DNA of 64,000 bases. Source: JAWKIJ01 sp041394325. Lineage in GTDB: Bacteria > Actinomycetota > Acidimicrobiia > Acidimicrobiales > Microtrichaceae. This document shows, one piece after another, positions 26,929 through 35,946 of this stretch (its first letter is position 1; every line of letters begins with the position of its first letter). Below the pieces are notes generated by a model. That model did not search any database. It was not told where the DNA came from and saw nothing but the letters and a program-made list of their open reading frames with translations. The stretch lies in assembly GCA_041394325.1 (NCBI GenBank), contig JAWKIJ010000001.1:2790001-2854000 (forward strand), written 5' to 3'. The position numbers and the translations under genes were made by a program.

Positions 26929-28008
26929 ATGGTCGATGCTCCGCGCCGTCACGGCGCCCGACGAAGTGTCCACCGGAGGGGGCCGGACCGCTGCCGGCAG
27001 GATCGACGGCGCCTGTTCCCCACGCTCACGGTGTGCGCCATCGGCGTGGCGATGCTCTCGGCGTGCGCGCCCACGACCGTCGTGTCCTCGCCCATCGAAG
27101 CCGGTCGAACCCATCAGATCCAACTCAAGGACCTCCTGACCGGAATCCGGACCCCGCTCACCGACGATCCGGACCACGAGCACTACTGGCCCCGACCCTC
27201 ACCCGACGGAACCCGAATCCTGTTCTACAAGGCCGACCCAGGCCGGAACATGAACGACCCGACCACCAACTCCCTGTGGATGATGGACGCCGACGGTACC
27301 GGTCAACACGAGATCATTCCCGAGGGCACCAACGGTTGGAGCGGGCAGGGGCACGCGGAGTGGTCGCCCGACGGCACTCGCCTGGTGATGATGGCCGCGA
27401 CGGCCGGCGGCGCCTACCAGCTCTGGACGGCCGAACCCGACGGGACCGATCCGATCCCGATCACGAACCGGCCGCTCGGTACCGCCGACCCGTCGTGGGG
27501 CCACGACGGCACCTACGTACTGTTCGTCGGATGCCCCACGTCCTTCGACGTGTGCAGTCCGACCGATACCGAGGTCTTCAGGCTCGACCTCGCGTCGGGG
27601 ACCGAAACCCAGCTCACCGAGGAGGGCCCCGGCGAGTTCCATGCCGACAACGACCCGAGGGTCACCCCCGACGGGAGGACCTTGGTGTGGATCCGCTGGA
27701 TGGGAACCCCACGGGCGAACAGCGTCGCGATCATGACGGCGCAGATGAACGATCCACTGGGTACCGGCCGGACGCTCCTCGGCGACGACAACGCCAACGG
27801 TCCACCCGACATCTCGCCGGACGGGACGACACTCGTCTTCTCACGACAGGTCTACGGCGACCCGACGCTGCACTCGGTTTCGGCGACGATGAACATCGAC
27901 GGGACCGGCGTCACCAACGCCGGGTGGTTCGCGGCGCCCACCGAGGAGCTCTCACCCGCCTGGATGCCGACTCCGGCGACCGCCGTCTCCTCCGCTCCAA
28001 CGGAGTAG
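26929..28008 (+). CDS. Lipoprotein with TolB-like PD40 beta-propeller repeats
   Basis: 359 residues from ATG 26929. A basic leader then LTVCAIGVAMLSAC gives a lipobox, so it is probably an exported lipoprotein. Repeats of the form xPSPDGTRILF, WSPDGTRLVMM, ISPDGTTLVFSR at about 50-residue spacing are PD40/TolB blades. Known members bind proteins or carbohydrates at the envelope; no specific role can be given. It stands alone, convergent with cimA, with only 9 bases between stops. Confidence 0.75.
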   Translation: MVDAPRRHGARRSVHRRGPDRCRQDRRRLFPTLTVCAIGVAMLSACAPTTVVSSPIEAGRTHQIQLKDLLTGIRTPLTDDPDHEHYWPRPSPDGTRILFYKADPGRNMNDPTTNSLWMMDADGTGQHEIIPEGTNGWSGQGHAEWSPDGTRLVMMAATAGGAYQLWTAEPDGTDPIPITNRPLGTADPSWGHDGTYVLFVGCPTSFDVCSPTDTEVFRLDLASGTETQLTEEGPGEFHADNDPRVTPDGRTLVWIRWMGTPRANSVAIMTAQMNDPLGTGRTLLGDDNANGPPDISPDGTTLVFSRQVYGDPTLHSVSATMNIDGTGVTNAGWFAAPTEELSPAWMPTPATAVSSAPTE

Positions 28009-28017
28009 TCGACCTTC

Positions 28018-29733
28018 TTAGGTGCGACCGGCGCGCAACAGTCCGAACACGAGCGCGTCGAGCATCGCCATCCAGCTCGCCTCGATGACGTTGGCCGACG
28101 CACCGACGGTGGTCCAGGTGGCGTCGCCGTCGGTCGAGTCGATGAGCACCCGGGTGGTCGCACCGGTGTCGGCGGTGGAGTCGAGCACTCGGACCTTGAA
28201 GTCGGTGAGGTGGATGCGGTCGAGTTCGGGATACGGCTCGACCAACGCGCCTCGTAACGCCGCGTCGAGCGCGTTGACCGGTCCGTTTCCCTCGCCCACC
28301 GACGCGATGCGTTCCTCGCCGACCCACAGCTTGACGGTCGCCTCCGTCGAGAGTTCGAGGCGCGACCCGTTCGGCCGATTCCCCGCGACCCCGCCCTCGG
28401 GCACCCCGCCCGCCTCGCGGTGGTAGGACGACACCCGGTAGGCCTCCACCCGGAACAGGTTCTGGTGCCAACCCGTGGCGTGGCGCATCAACAGTTCCAG
28501 CGACGCGTCCGCGGCCTCGTAGACGAAGCCGGCCGCCTCCAGCTCCTTCAGCCGCTCGGAGAGCTCACCGGCCGCACGGGTGTCGAGGTCGACGCCGAAC
28601 TCGGCCGCCTTCATCGCCATTCCCGCGCGTCCGCCCAGGTCGGATACGAGCACTCGCGTGCGATTGCCCACCAAGGTCGGGTCGACGTGCTCGTAGGAGA
28701 CGCCGCCCACCTTGCCCAACGCGGACGTGTGCAGGCCCCCCTTGTGCGCGAACGCCGACGAGCCGACATAGGGGTCGGCCGGATGCGGCGGGAGGTTGAC
28801 CAGTTCGGAGACGTGGCGCGAGACCGCGGTGAGACGTGCGAGTCGGCCCTCGGGCAGCGTCGAGATGCCCATCTTCAACGTCAGGTTCGGGATGACCGAC
28901 ATGAGGTTGGCGTTGCCGGTGCGCTCGCCGTAGCCGTTGACGGTGCCCTGCACCTGCACCGCACCACCGACGACGGCGGCCACCGAGTTGGCGACGGCGC
29001 AGCCTGAGTCGTTCTGCGTGTGGATCGCGACGTTCGTGCCCTCGAAGTAGGAGACGACCTCGGTGGTGATCCGTTGCACCTCGTGCGGCAGCGAGCCGCC
29101 GTTGGTGTCACAGAGCACCAGGTAGTCCGCGCCGTTGGTGGCGGCGGCCTCCAGGACGCGGAGCGCGAACTCGGGGTCGGACTTGTAGCCGTCGAAGAAG
29201 TGCTCGGCGTCGAACATCACCCGAAGACCGGCGCGGGAGAGGAACGCGACCGACTCCCCCGCCATCGCCACACCTTCGGCGAGGGTGGTACCGAGCGCCT
29301 CGACGACGTGGAACGCGGAGGACTTGCCGACGATGCACACCGTGGACGTGCCGGCCTCGACGAGCGCCCGCAGCGTCGGGTCGTCATCGACCCGACCGGC
29401 GGGACGCCGCGCCGAACCGAACGCGACCAGCGTGGAGGCCGAGAGGTGAAGATCCCTGGGAGCGCGCCGGAAGAACTCCTCGTCCTTGGGGTTGGACAGC
29501 GGGTAGCCGCCCTCTATCCACGTGACACCGAGCCAGTCGAGCTGTTCGGCGACGCGCAGCTTGTCCTCCACCGACAGCGAGATGCCCTCGAACTGGGCAC
29601 CGTCGCGGAGCGTGGTGTCGAAGATCTCGACGTGGCGCACCGTCCCGGGGGCACCGCCCACGTTGGGCAGTCCGGCGGTGGGGTCCGAGACCGGCGGGCC
29701 CGAGGGATGATCGGAACCGGAGGTGACACTCAT
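28018..29733 (-). CDS. cimA: (R)-citramalate synthase
   Basis: Condenses pyruvate and acetyl-CoA to citramalate, the entry to isoleucine synthesis that bypasses threonine. 571 residues: HMGL-like TIM barrel with FDTTLRDGAQFEGISLSVEDK, HTQNDSGCAVANS and VQGTVNGYGERTGNANL, then the LeuA dimer/allosteric domain at about residues 430-560. The early GTTLRDG-type motif with Gln/Phe spacing and the overall length fit the CimA/LeuA2 branch rather than LeuA. Its start overlaps the ilvE stop by four bases (ATGA), placing it third in leuB-ilvE-cimA. Confidence 0.88.
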   Translation of the reverse strand: MSVTSGSDHPSGPPVSDPTAGLPNVGGAPGTVRHVEIFDTTLRDGAQFEGISLSVEDKLRVAEQLDWLGVTWIEGGYPLSNPKDEEFFRRAPRDLHLSASTLVAFGSARRPAGRVDDDPTLRALVEAGTSTVCIVGKSSAFHVVEALGTTLAEGVAMAGESVAFLSRAGLRVMFDAEHFFDGYKSDPEFALRVLEAAATNGADYLVLCDTNGGSLPHEVQRITTEVVSYFEGTNVAIHTQNDSGCAVANSVAAVVGGAVQVQGTVNGYGERTGNANLMSVIPNLTLKMGISTLPEGRLARLTAVSRHVSELVNLPPHPADPYVGSSAFAHKGGLHTSALGKVGGVSYEHVDPTLVGNRTRVLVSDLGGRAGMAMKAAEFGVDLDTRAAGELSERLKELEAAGFVYEAADASLELLMRHATGWHQNLFRVEAYRVSSYHREAGGVPEGGVAGNRPNGSRLELSTEATVKLWVGEERIASVGEGNGPVNALDAALRGALVEPYPELDRIHLTDFKVRVLDSTADTGATTRVLIDSTDGDATWTTVGASANVIEASWMAMLDALVFGLLRAGRT

Positions 29734-30642
29734 GTGAGCTCCACCCAGTGGCGATAGCGGTCGAGGTGACCACGGACGGCCTTACCGTAGATGTCGGCGA
29801 TCGCGGTGCTGATCGGCCCGGGGCATGCCAACGGACGATCGTCGACCGAGTTGACCGTCGCGACCTCCGCAGCGGTGCCGCACAGGAACATCTCGTCGCA
29901 CACGTACAGGTCCGAGCGTGTGAGATCGCCTTCCACGACCTCGTGACCCAGGTCGCGTGCGATCGTGGTGACCGAGTCCTGGGTGATGCCTTCCAGCGCC
30001 CCGGCCGACAACGGCGGGGTGACGATCCGGCCGCGCCGCACCACGAAGATGTTCTCACCCGTGCACTCTGCGACCAGCCCCGCCTTGTTCAACATGATCG
30101 CCTCGTCGTAGCCCGCCTTCAGGGCCTCGACCTTGGCGAGCGAGGAGTTGACGTAGTTGCCGGTGGTCTTCGCTGCGGGCGGCATCGTGTTGTGGTCGTG
30201 ACGGGTCCAACTCGAGATCTTCATCCGGACGCCCTTGTGGATCGCGTCGTCGCCGAGATAGGCACCCCAGGGCCAACACGCGATGGCGACGTCGACGCTG
30301 CAGGGCAGGGTGTTGAGGCCCATCTCCCCGTAGCCGTAGTACGCGATCGGCCGGATGTACGCACCGGGAAGCCCCGATGCGCGGACGGTCTCCTTGGTGG
30401 CCTCGACGATCTCGGCCACGGTGTAGGGGATCTCCATCATCAGGATCGCGGCGCTGCGGAACAGGCGCTCGATGTGTTCGGTCAAGCGGAACACGCCGGG
30501 TCCGTCGGGGGTCTCGTACGCGGATCCCCTCGAACACACCCATCCCGTAGTGCAGCGAGTGCGTGAGCACGTGGGTCTGCGCGTCGTCCCAGTCGACGAG
30601 ATCGCCGTTCATCCAGATCTTGGAGGTGGGGGTGATGGGCAT
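29730..30642 (-). CDS. ilvE: Branched-chain amino-acid aminotransferase, one frameshift
   Basis: PLP-dependent final step of Ile, Val and Leu synthesis. Starts at 30642 with KIWMNGDLVDWDDAQTHVLTHSLHYGMGVFEGIR. The frame then changes near 30522 and continues YETPDGPGVFRLTEHIERLFRSA to the end, including YVNSSLAKVEALKAGYDEAIMLN with the PLP lysine and AECTGENIFVVRRGRIVTPP. About 303 residues in total, normal length. Second gene of the operon, 115 bases after leuB. Confidence 0.9.
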
Positions 30643-30757
30643 CGTGATGGTCCCTTGGTCGTGCCGGTTGGATGGCGGGGTTTCGGGGATTCAGTTGGTG
30701 TCGGGCGTCGGTGCGAGGGTTCGTCGAGGTCCCGACGGAGGGGATGGGAGGAGTCGT

Positions 30758-31755
30758 TCAGGTGGTGAGCGCGGCGGCGACGGCGTCGCCGATCTCGGTG
30801 GTGGACCCGCTGTAGCGCTCGGGACGCTCACAGGCGGCTGCGATCCGTGCGGCGGCGTCGGTCTCGCCGAGGAACTCCGCCATGAGTGCACCACTGACGA
30901 TCGCGGCGACGGGGTTCGCCCGACCCTGACCGGCGATGTCGGCGCGGTGCCGTGCACCGGCTCGAACATTGACGGGCCCGTCCGATCGGGGTTGAGGTTG
31001 GCCGATGCGGCGAACCCCACACCACCGGCGACCGCACCGCCGAGGTCGGTGAGGATGTCGCCGAACAGGTTGTCGGTGACGATCACGTCGTAGCGCTCGG
31101 GACGCTCGACGAAGTGGATGCACGCCGCGTCGACGTGGTCGTAGCCGACCGTGACCCCGGGATAGTCGGCCGCGACCTCGTCGAAGGTGCGTTGCCACAG
31201 GTCCCCGGCGAAGGTGAGCACGTTCTTCTTGTGGACCAGGTGGAGCGTGCGACGTTCGGTGGCGGCCGCCTTCTCGAACGCGAAGCGCACGCATCGCTCC
31301 ACGCCGAAGCGCGTATTGACCGAACCCTGCGTCGCGATCTCCCCCGGTGTGCCCTTGCGAAGGAATCCGCCTTCGCCGGCATAGGTACCCTCGGTGTTCT
31401 CGCGGATCACCTCGCAGTCGATGCGCGGCGCCAGGCGGAACGGGCGCAGGTTGATGTACATGTCGAGCTCGAAACGCATCCGCAACAGGATCCCCCGCTC
31501 CACCAGACCGGGCGGTGCGGCGACGCCGGGTGCCGGATCACCGACCGCTCCCAGCAGGATCGCGTCGAAGCCCCGCCACTCCTCGATGATCGCGTCGTCC
31601 ATCACGAAACCGTCCCGGAGGTAGCGCGCCGCCCCGAGGTCGAACTCGACCGTCTCCATCGGCACGCCCGCGGCACGGAGGACCTTCAACGCCTCGGCGG
31701 TGACCTCGGGACCGATTCCGTCGCCGCCGACCACGGCGATCCGGTGAGTGCTCAT
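30758..31755 (-). CDS. leuB: 3-isopropylmalate dehydrogenase, one frameshift
   Basis: Oxidative decarboxylation step of leucine synthesis, and of methylmalate in the citramalate route. ATG at 31755: STHRIAVVGGDGIGPEV at the start, then DAILLGAVGDP, VIRENTEGTYAG, RTLHLVHKKNVLTFAGDLW and DVIVTDNLFGDILTDLGGAVAGG. After MFEPVHGTAP the frame slips near 30953, where a CCC run seems one base short, and continues DIAGQGRANPVAAIVSGALM to 30758. About 332 residues. First gene of leuB-ilvE-cimA, preceded by a leader peptide and attenuator. Confidence 0.9.
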
Positions 31756-31814
31756 CTGGGGGATTCTCCTGGGACTGTCGGCCGACGCCGGCCGAGGCCG
31801 AAAAGGGTCGAGAA

Positions 31815-31840
31815 CGAGAAAACCGCCCACCGGACGGCGG
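31815..31840 (-). terminator. Attenuator hairpin in the leuB leader
   Basis: On the minus strand a CCGCC/GGCGG stem with an 8-base loop is followed directly by TTTTCTC, an intrinsic-terminator layout. It lies about 30 bases after the stop of the leader ORF at 31869-31910 and 60 bases before the leuB start. Together they look like a ribosome-controlled attenuator. Confidence 0.55.
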
Positions 31841-31868
31841 ACGGTCGAACGCGCGCGGAAGGACCGCG

Positions 31869-31910
31869 CTACGGAATTACGACGATGGAGGCGGTGTGGG
31901 TGCGCAACAT
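31869..31910 (-). CDS. Leader peptide MLRTHTASIVVIP for the leuB-ilvE-cimA operon
   Basis: A 13-codon ORF, ATG 31910 to TAG 31869, with four branched-chain codons in a row (Ile-Val-Val-Ile) just before Pro-stop. Upstream, TAGCGT lies 8 bases before the ATG, in the place of a -10 box for a leaderless transcript. A terminator hairpin follows. Stalling at Ile/Val codons when charged tRNA is scarce would favour read-through into leuB. This is inferred from layout, and strengthened by the very similar leader before ilvB. Confidence 0.6.
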   Translation of the reverse strand: MLRTHTASIVVIP

Positions 31911-32019
31911 CGGGCTCCACGCTAGCCGCGCGGCCGGCGTGGGCATCACCGATTCCGCGACGCCCACGATGCGGAGCGGTGCGGAAGGCTCCCGACGACG
32001 CACACCTATGCTCGCCGCC

Positions 32020-32484
32020 ATGTCGGAGCACCAGTTGTCCCAGGCGGCCTTCGACCGCCTCCAGGCCGAACTCGACGAGTTGACCACGATCGGTCGGATC
32101 GAGATCGCCCGAAAGATCGAGACCGCCCGCGAGCTAGGTGACCTCTCCGAGAACGGCGACTACCACGCCGCCAAGGAGGAGCAGGGCAAGATGGAGGCCC
32201 GCATCGGCCACCTGTCGGCCCTGCTCGAACAGGCGAGCATCATCCAGCACACCGGCGACCTCGACGAGGTGGCCCAGGGTGCGGTCGTGACGATCGTCTA
32301 CGAGGGGGACGACGAGGAGGAGCAATACCTCATCGGCAACATCGAGGAACGCCGCGACGGGGTCGAGGTCGTCTCCCCGACGTCACCGCTCGGCGAGGCG
32401 TTGCTCGGCGAAGGCCGGGGCGGAGGTCACCTTCGAGGCACCGAGCGGGCCCTCACGGTCGAGGTGATCCGCATCGAGCGCTGA
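32020..32484 (+). CDS. greA: Transcription elongation factor GreA, compensating frameshift pair near the end
   Basis: Rescues backtracked RNA polymerase by stimulating transcript cleavage. 154 residues from ATG 32020 (ATG 32008 is an alternative). Coiled-coil N-terminus with the acidic tip ELGDLSENGDYHAAKEEQ, then the FKBP-like C-domain. Between about 32415 and 32452 the frame reads RGGGHLRGTERA; removing one G from GGGGC and adding one C to GGGCCCTC restores the expected AEVTFEAPSGP between LGEALLGEG and LTVEVIRIER. Divergent from the leuB operon. Confidence 0.92.
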   Translation: MSEHQLSQAAFDRLQAELDELTTIGRIEIARKIETARELGDLSENGDYHAAKEEQGKMEARIGHLSALLEQASIIQHTGDLDEVAQGAVVTIVYEGDDEEEQYLIGNIEERRDGVEVVSPTSPLGEALLGEGRGGGHLRGTERALTVEVIRIER

Positions 32485-32528
32485 GCCCCCGCCCTGCGCC
32501 CAGCACCACCGCCACCCCCCATTCACCG

Positions 32529-32578
32529 GTTTTGCGCGCGAAAGTCGCGTTCAGGACGCGGCTTTCGCGCGGCAAAAC
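32529..32578. repeat. Large palindromic element, copy 1
   Basis: Arms of 22-23 bases around a 5-base centre, with one bulge and one mismatch; the inner motif GCGCGAAAGTCGCGT is shared with the element at 35866-35916. It lies after greA. It may work as a terminator, but the shared sequence suggests a dispersed intergenic palindrome family. Confidence 0.65.
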
Positions 32579-32699
32579 AAGCGTGGGGCGCAACCCGCCG
32601 CGACCCAAGGGTCCTTGACTGGTGAGAACGGTGCCGCAAGCATCGCCCCCGGCGCCGGAACCGTCGGTGCCCCATCACCCTTCCCCATTTGGAGGCACC

Positions 32700-33077
32700 A
32701 TGCTCGACGGCTTCAAGAAGTTCATCATGCAGGGCAACGTCGTGGACATGGCGGTCGGCATCGTCATCGGTGCCGTGTTCGGCGACGTCGTGAAGTCGTT
32801 CACCAACGACGTGCTCATGGCGATCATCGGTGCGATCGTGGGAAAGCCCAACTTCAACGCTCTCAGCTTCGGGCTCGGGGACGGCGTCGTGCACTACGGC
32901 AACTTCCTCACGACCCTGGTCAACTTCCTGATCGTCGCCGCCGCGGTGTACTTCTTCGTCGTCGTCCCGATCAACCACCTCAAGGACCGTCGCAAGGGCG
33001 ACACCACCGAGGATCCCACCAACGAGGAGCGTGTCGTCTCCCTCCTGGAGGAGATCGCGGCCAACAGCCGCCGGTAG
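32700..33077 (+). CDS. mscL: Large-conductance mechanosensitive channel
   Basis: 125 residues from ATG 32700 behind GGAGG. N-terminal LDGFKKFIMQGNVVDMAVGIVIGAVFGDVVKSF (S1 and TM1), a periplasmic loop, TM2 (FLTTLVNFLIVAAAVYFFVVVP) and a cytoplasmic helix. Opens on osmotic downshock to release solutes. Single gene, convergent with ppx with only nine bases between stops. Confidence 0.95.
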   Translation: MLDGFKKFIMQGNVVDMAVGIVIGAVFGDVVKSFTNDVLMAIIGAIVGKPNFNALSFGLGDGVVHYGNFLTTLVNFLIVAAAVYFFVVVPINHLKDRRKGDTTEDPTNEERVVSLLEEIAANSRR

Positions 33078-33086
33078 CCGGAGGGT

Positions 33087-34811
33087 TCAGTTCTCTGCTG
33101 GTGCGGGTGCCGTCTCGACCTCCACGGGTCGGCCGAGCACCTGCACCAGCAGACAGCTCCGCTCCCGCGCGGAGAAGAGTTCGAGCGCCACGTCGGCCCC
33201 GTCGCGTGGCGTGATCCGGATCCGGACGGGCTCCTGGGGAGGTCCGTTCGTCTGTTCGGCGTCGACGGCCTCGACCGCGCCGGCGAGCGAGCGGTCGAGA
33301 CCCACCGCGACGCGAAGGATCGCCGCCAGCCAGCGAACCCGCTGCCGATCGTCGGGGTGGAGCGCGCCGAACGGCTGATGCTTGAGTGACGGCTCCCCAC
33401 GACGGTGGTAACGCGCGATCTGTGCGATCAACTCGATCTCGTGATCGTTGAACCCCGACATCAACTCCGAGTTCCGGATGACGTAGTAGCTGTGCTGATG
33501 GTGCCGGCTGTGCGACACGAACATGCCGACGTTGGCCAACATGGCTCCTGCTTCGAGGAGTTCACGCTCCACACCGTCGTACCCGTGTGCCGGCGCGAGC
33601 GCGTCGAACAACTCGAGTGCCAGCGACGCCACCTTGAGCGAATGCGCCGGCTCGTCGTCGCAGACCTCCATCAGGTGCTCGACGCTGCGACGGCGGAGGT
33701 CGGAGAGGTGGTGGGTCGAACCACCGTGCAGACGACGGTTCAGGTCGAACAGGACCCCCTCACGGAGCGCGTACTCACTGAAAGTCATCTCGTCGATCCC
33801 GAACGCGTCCATCGCCTGCTCGAGGACGATCGCCCCACCGACGATGATGTCCGCTCGACCGGGGTCGATTCCCGGGATCTGCGCACGAGCCTCGGGGGTC
33901 GCGGCGTCGAGCAACGACGTCATGACCGCACCGAGGGCCTCGCGATCCAGGACTGCCCCGTTGAACGAACGTGGCGTCGTGGCGTCGACACTGTCGGCAT
34001 GGGACATGGCCAACAGTGTCTCGAACGTTCCCGAGCAACCGACCGCCACGTCGAACCGCAGCCCGCGGATCTCCTGGGAGAACGGCACGAACACCGACCG
34101 GGCGAAGGCCCTGGCCCGTTCGACGCTGCGTCGGGCGGTGACGCCGTCGGGGAAGAAGCGTCGCGTCATCCGGATCGCACCGAGCTTGAAGCTGCGCACG
34201 GCGGGAATCCCGGTGCGGTGTGCGACCAGGACCTCGGTGCTCCCACCACCGATGTCGCACAGCAGCATCGGCGTGTCGAAGAGGGGCAGCGCCTGGAGGA
34301 CGCCGAGGTGGATCAACCGCGCCTCCTCGATCCCCGACACGACTTCGACGTCGATCCCCGCGTCGCGAAGCGCACGGTCGATGAAGTCGCGGGCGTTCTC
34401 CGCTTCCCGGACCGCAGAGGTGGCCACCGCCAGCACCGGCGCACCGTAGGTGTCGACCACGGTGCGGCAACGACGCAGGGCCGCAATGCCGCGGTCGATC
34501 GCGGCGTCGGAGAGTTGTCGGATGCGGTCGTCGCCGGACTCCCCGAGCCGGACGACCTCCTTGTGGCGGGTGAGGACCTCGAAGCGACCATCACCGCCCA
34601 CCAGGGCGACGATCATGTGCACCGAGTTCGTCCCGATGTCGATCCCCGCCAGGACCTCCGCAGAACCGCCGAGAAGGTCTCCGCCGGGCCGATCGGGTGC
34701 CGCGGCACTCTTGCCCGCGACGGTTTCGCCCGTACTCGCCGACCCCTCCGCCGGATCCGGTTCATCGAGCGTGTTGGTAGCGTCGGCCGCCGGATGCCGA
34801 GGACCAACCAC
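33087..34811 (-). CDS. ppx: Exopolyphosphatase / pppGpp phosphatase (Ppx/GppA family)
   Basis: About 574 residues if started at GTG 34811. The ASKHA fold is clear: AGIDIGTNSVHMIVALV (phosphate 1), ATSAVREAENARDF, LLCDIGGGSTEVLV (phosphate 2) and VGCSGTFETLLAM, then a C-terminal HD-type helical domain (DDEPAHSLKVASLALELFDAL, ARYHRRGEPS) as in long Ppx proteins. The N-terminal 50 residues are Pro/Ala rich and of doubtful value; a later start is possible, which would also relieve the 11-base gap to rsgA. Confidence 0.88.
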   Translation of the reverse strand: MVGPRHPAADATNTLDEPDPAEGSASTGETVAGKSAAAPDRPGGDLLGGSAEVLAGIDIGTNSVHMIVALVGGDGRFEVLTRHKEVVRLGESGDDRIRQLSDAAIDRGIAALRRCRTVVDTYGAPVLAVATSAVREAENARDFIDRALRDAGIDVEVVSGIEEARLIHLGVLQALPLFDTPMLLCDIGGGSTEVLVAHRTGIPAVRSFKLGAIRMTRRFFPDGVTARRSVERARAFARSVFVPFSQEIRGLRFDVAVGCSGTFETLLAMSHADSVDATTPRSFNGAVLDREALGAVMTSLLDAATPEARAQIPGIDPGRADIIVGGAIVLEQAMDAFGIDEMTFSEYALREGVLFDLNRRLHGGSTHHLSDLRRRSVEHLMEVCDDEPAHSLKVASLALELFDALAPAHGYDGVERELLEAGAMLANVGMFVSHSRHHQHSYYVIRNSELMSGFNDHEIELIAQIARYHRRGEPSLKHQPFGALHPDDRQRVRWLAAILRVAVGLDRSLAGAVEAVDAEQTNGPPQEPVRIRITPRDGADVALELFSARERSCLLVQVLGRPVEVETAPAPAEN

Positions 34812-34822
34812 CCGCCGAGCGT

Positions 34823-35835
34823 ATGACGACCGACGGTTCCCTCGCGTCACTCGGTTGGAGCGATGCGGTCGCCGCGTCGGTCGAGCCGTTGCTCGGAATC
34901 GACGGCCTTCGGCCGGGCAGGGTGATCCGCGTGGACCGCGGCGAGGTGGACGTCGCCGCCGAGGGATTCCCCGTGCACGCCCCATGTCGGGCGACCTCGA
35001 CGACCGCGGCGGCCGACACCGTTGCAGGCGACTGGGTCGCGTTCGATCCGGCGACCGCCCGGGTCGAGGCGATCGCTCCGAGGCGTACCGAGTTCGTGCG
35101 CCGTGCCGCCCGCGGCGCCGACGCCCCCACACGCTCGCCGCCAACATGGACGTCGTGGCCGTCGTGCACGGTCTTCGACCGCGGTTCAACCCGCGTCGGA
35201 TGGAGCGCGAGTTGGTGCTCGCGCACCAGAGCGGGGCGACCGCCTTGGTCGTGCTCACCAAGACCGACCTCGTACCCGCCGAGGAGACCCGACGGGCGGT
35301 CTCCGAGGCGCGGGCCGCGGCACCGGGCGTGGAGGTGATCGACGTGTCCAACCGCACCGGCGCGGGGATCGACCACCTATCGCGGGTCCTGGCCCCGGGG
35401 CTCACGTTCGCACTGTTGGGAGCGTCGGGAGTCGGCAAGTCCTCGCTCGTGAACCGCATTGCGGGTCGTCACGTGGTCCTCGAAGGGACGACCCGGGCCG
35501 GCGACGACAAGGGTCGCCACACGACCACGTCGGCGCGACTGATCGTCCTCGACGGCGGACGCCTCGTCCTCGACACCCCGGGGGTACGGGCGTTGGCCCT
35601 GTGGGAGGCGTGGGAGGGGCTTGCGGCGACCTTCGCGGAGATCGACCGGGCGGAACAGGGCTGTCGGTTCGCGGACTGCCTCCACGAGAGCGAACCGCAC
35701 TGCGCGGTCCGCGACGCGGTGGACCAGGGGCGGATCGATCCGGCCCGCCTCGCGAGTTGGCACCGCCTGCGCGAGGAGATGGATCAACTCGACACCCGTC
35801 TCGAGGATCGCCGGCGACGCACCGCCGATCGCTGA
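34823..35835 (+). CDS. rsgA: Ribosome small-subunit biogenesis GTPase RsgA, one frameshift
   Basis: Circularly permuted GTPase that matures the 30S subunit. OB-fold N-terminus (PGRVIRVDRGEVDVAAEG), then the permuted G motifs: G4 TKTDLV, G1 GASGVGKSSLVNRI, G3 DTPGVR, and the zinc knuckle CRFADCLHESEPHC. The frame changes near 35128, in a CCCCC run; the corrected reading is DAHTLAANMDVVAVVHGL. About 337 residues, normal length. Divergent from ppx. Confidence 0.9.
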
Positions 35836-35865
35836 CACCGCGGCCCATCTCCCCCTCCCGCGCCG

Positions 35866-35916
35866 GTTCTGTCGCGCGAAAGCCGCGTCGTGGACGCGAC
35901 TTTCGCGCGACAGAAC
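35866..35916. repeat. Large palindromic element, copy 2
   Basis: Two 24-base arms with a single mismatch around a 3-base centre, between rsgA and leuC. The inner GCGCGAAAGYCGCGTC motif matches the element at 32529. A hairpin this stable between codirectional genes may stop rsgA transcripts, yet it lies only 31 bases before the leuC start. Confidence 0.65.
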
Positions 35917-35946
35917 GCAGCGGGGGTGCGTCGTAGGATCGTCCGT

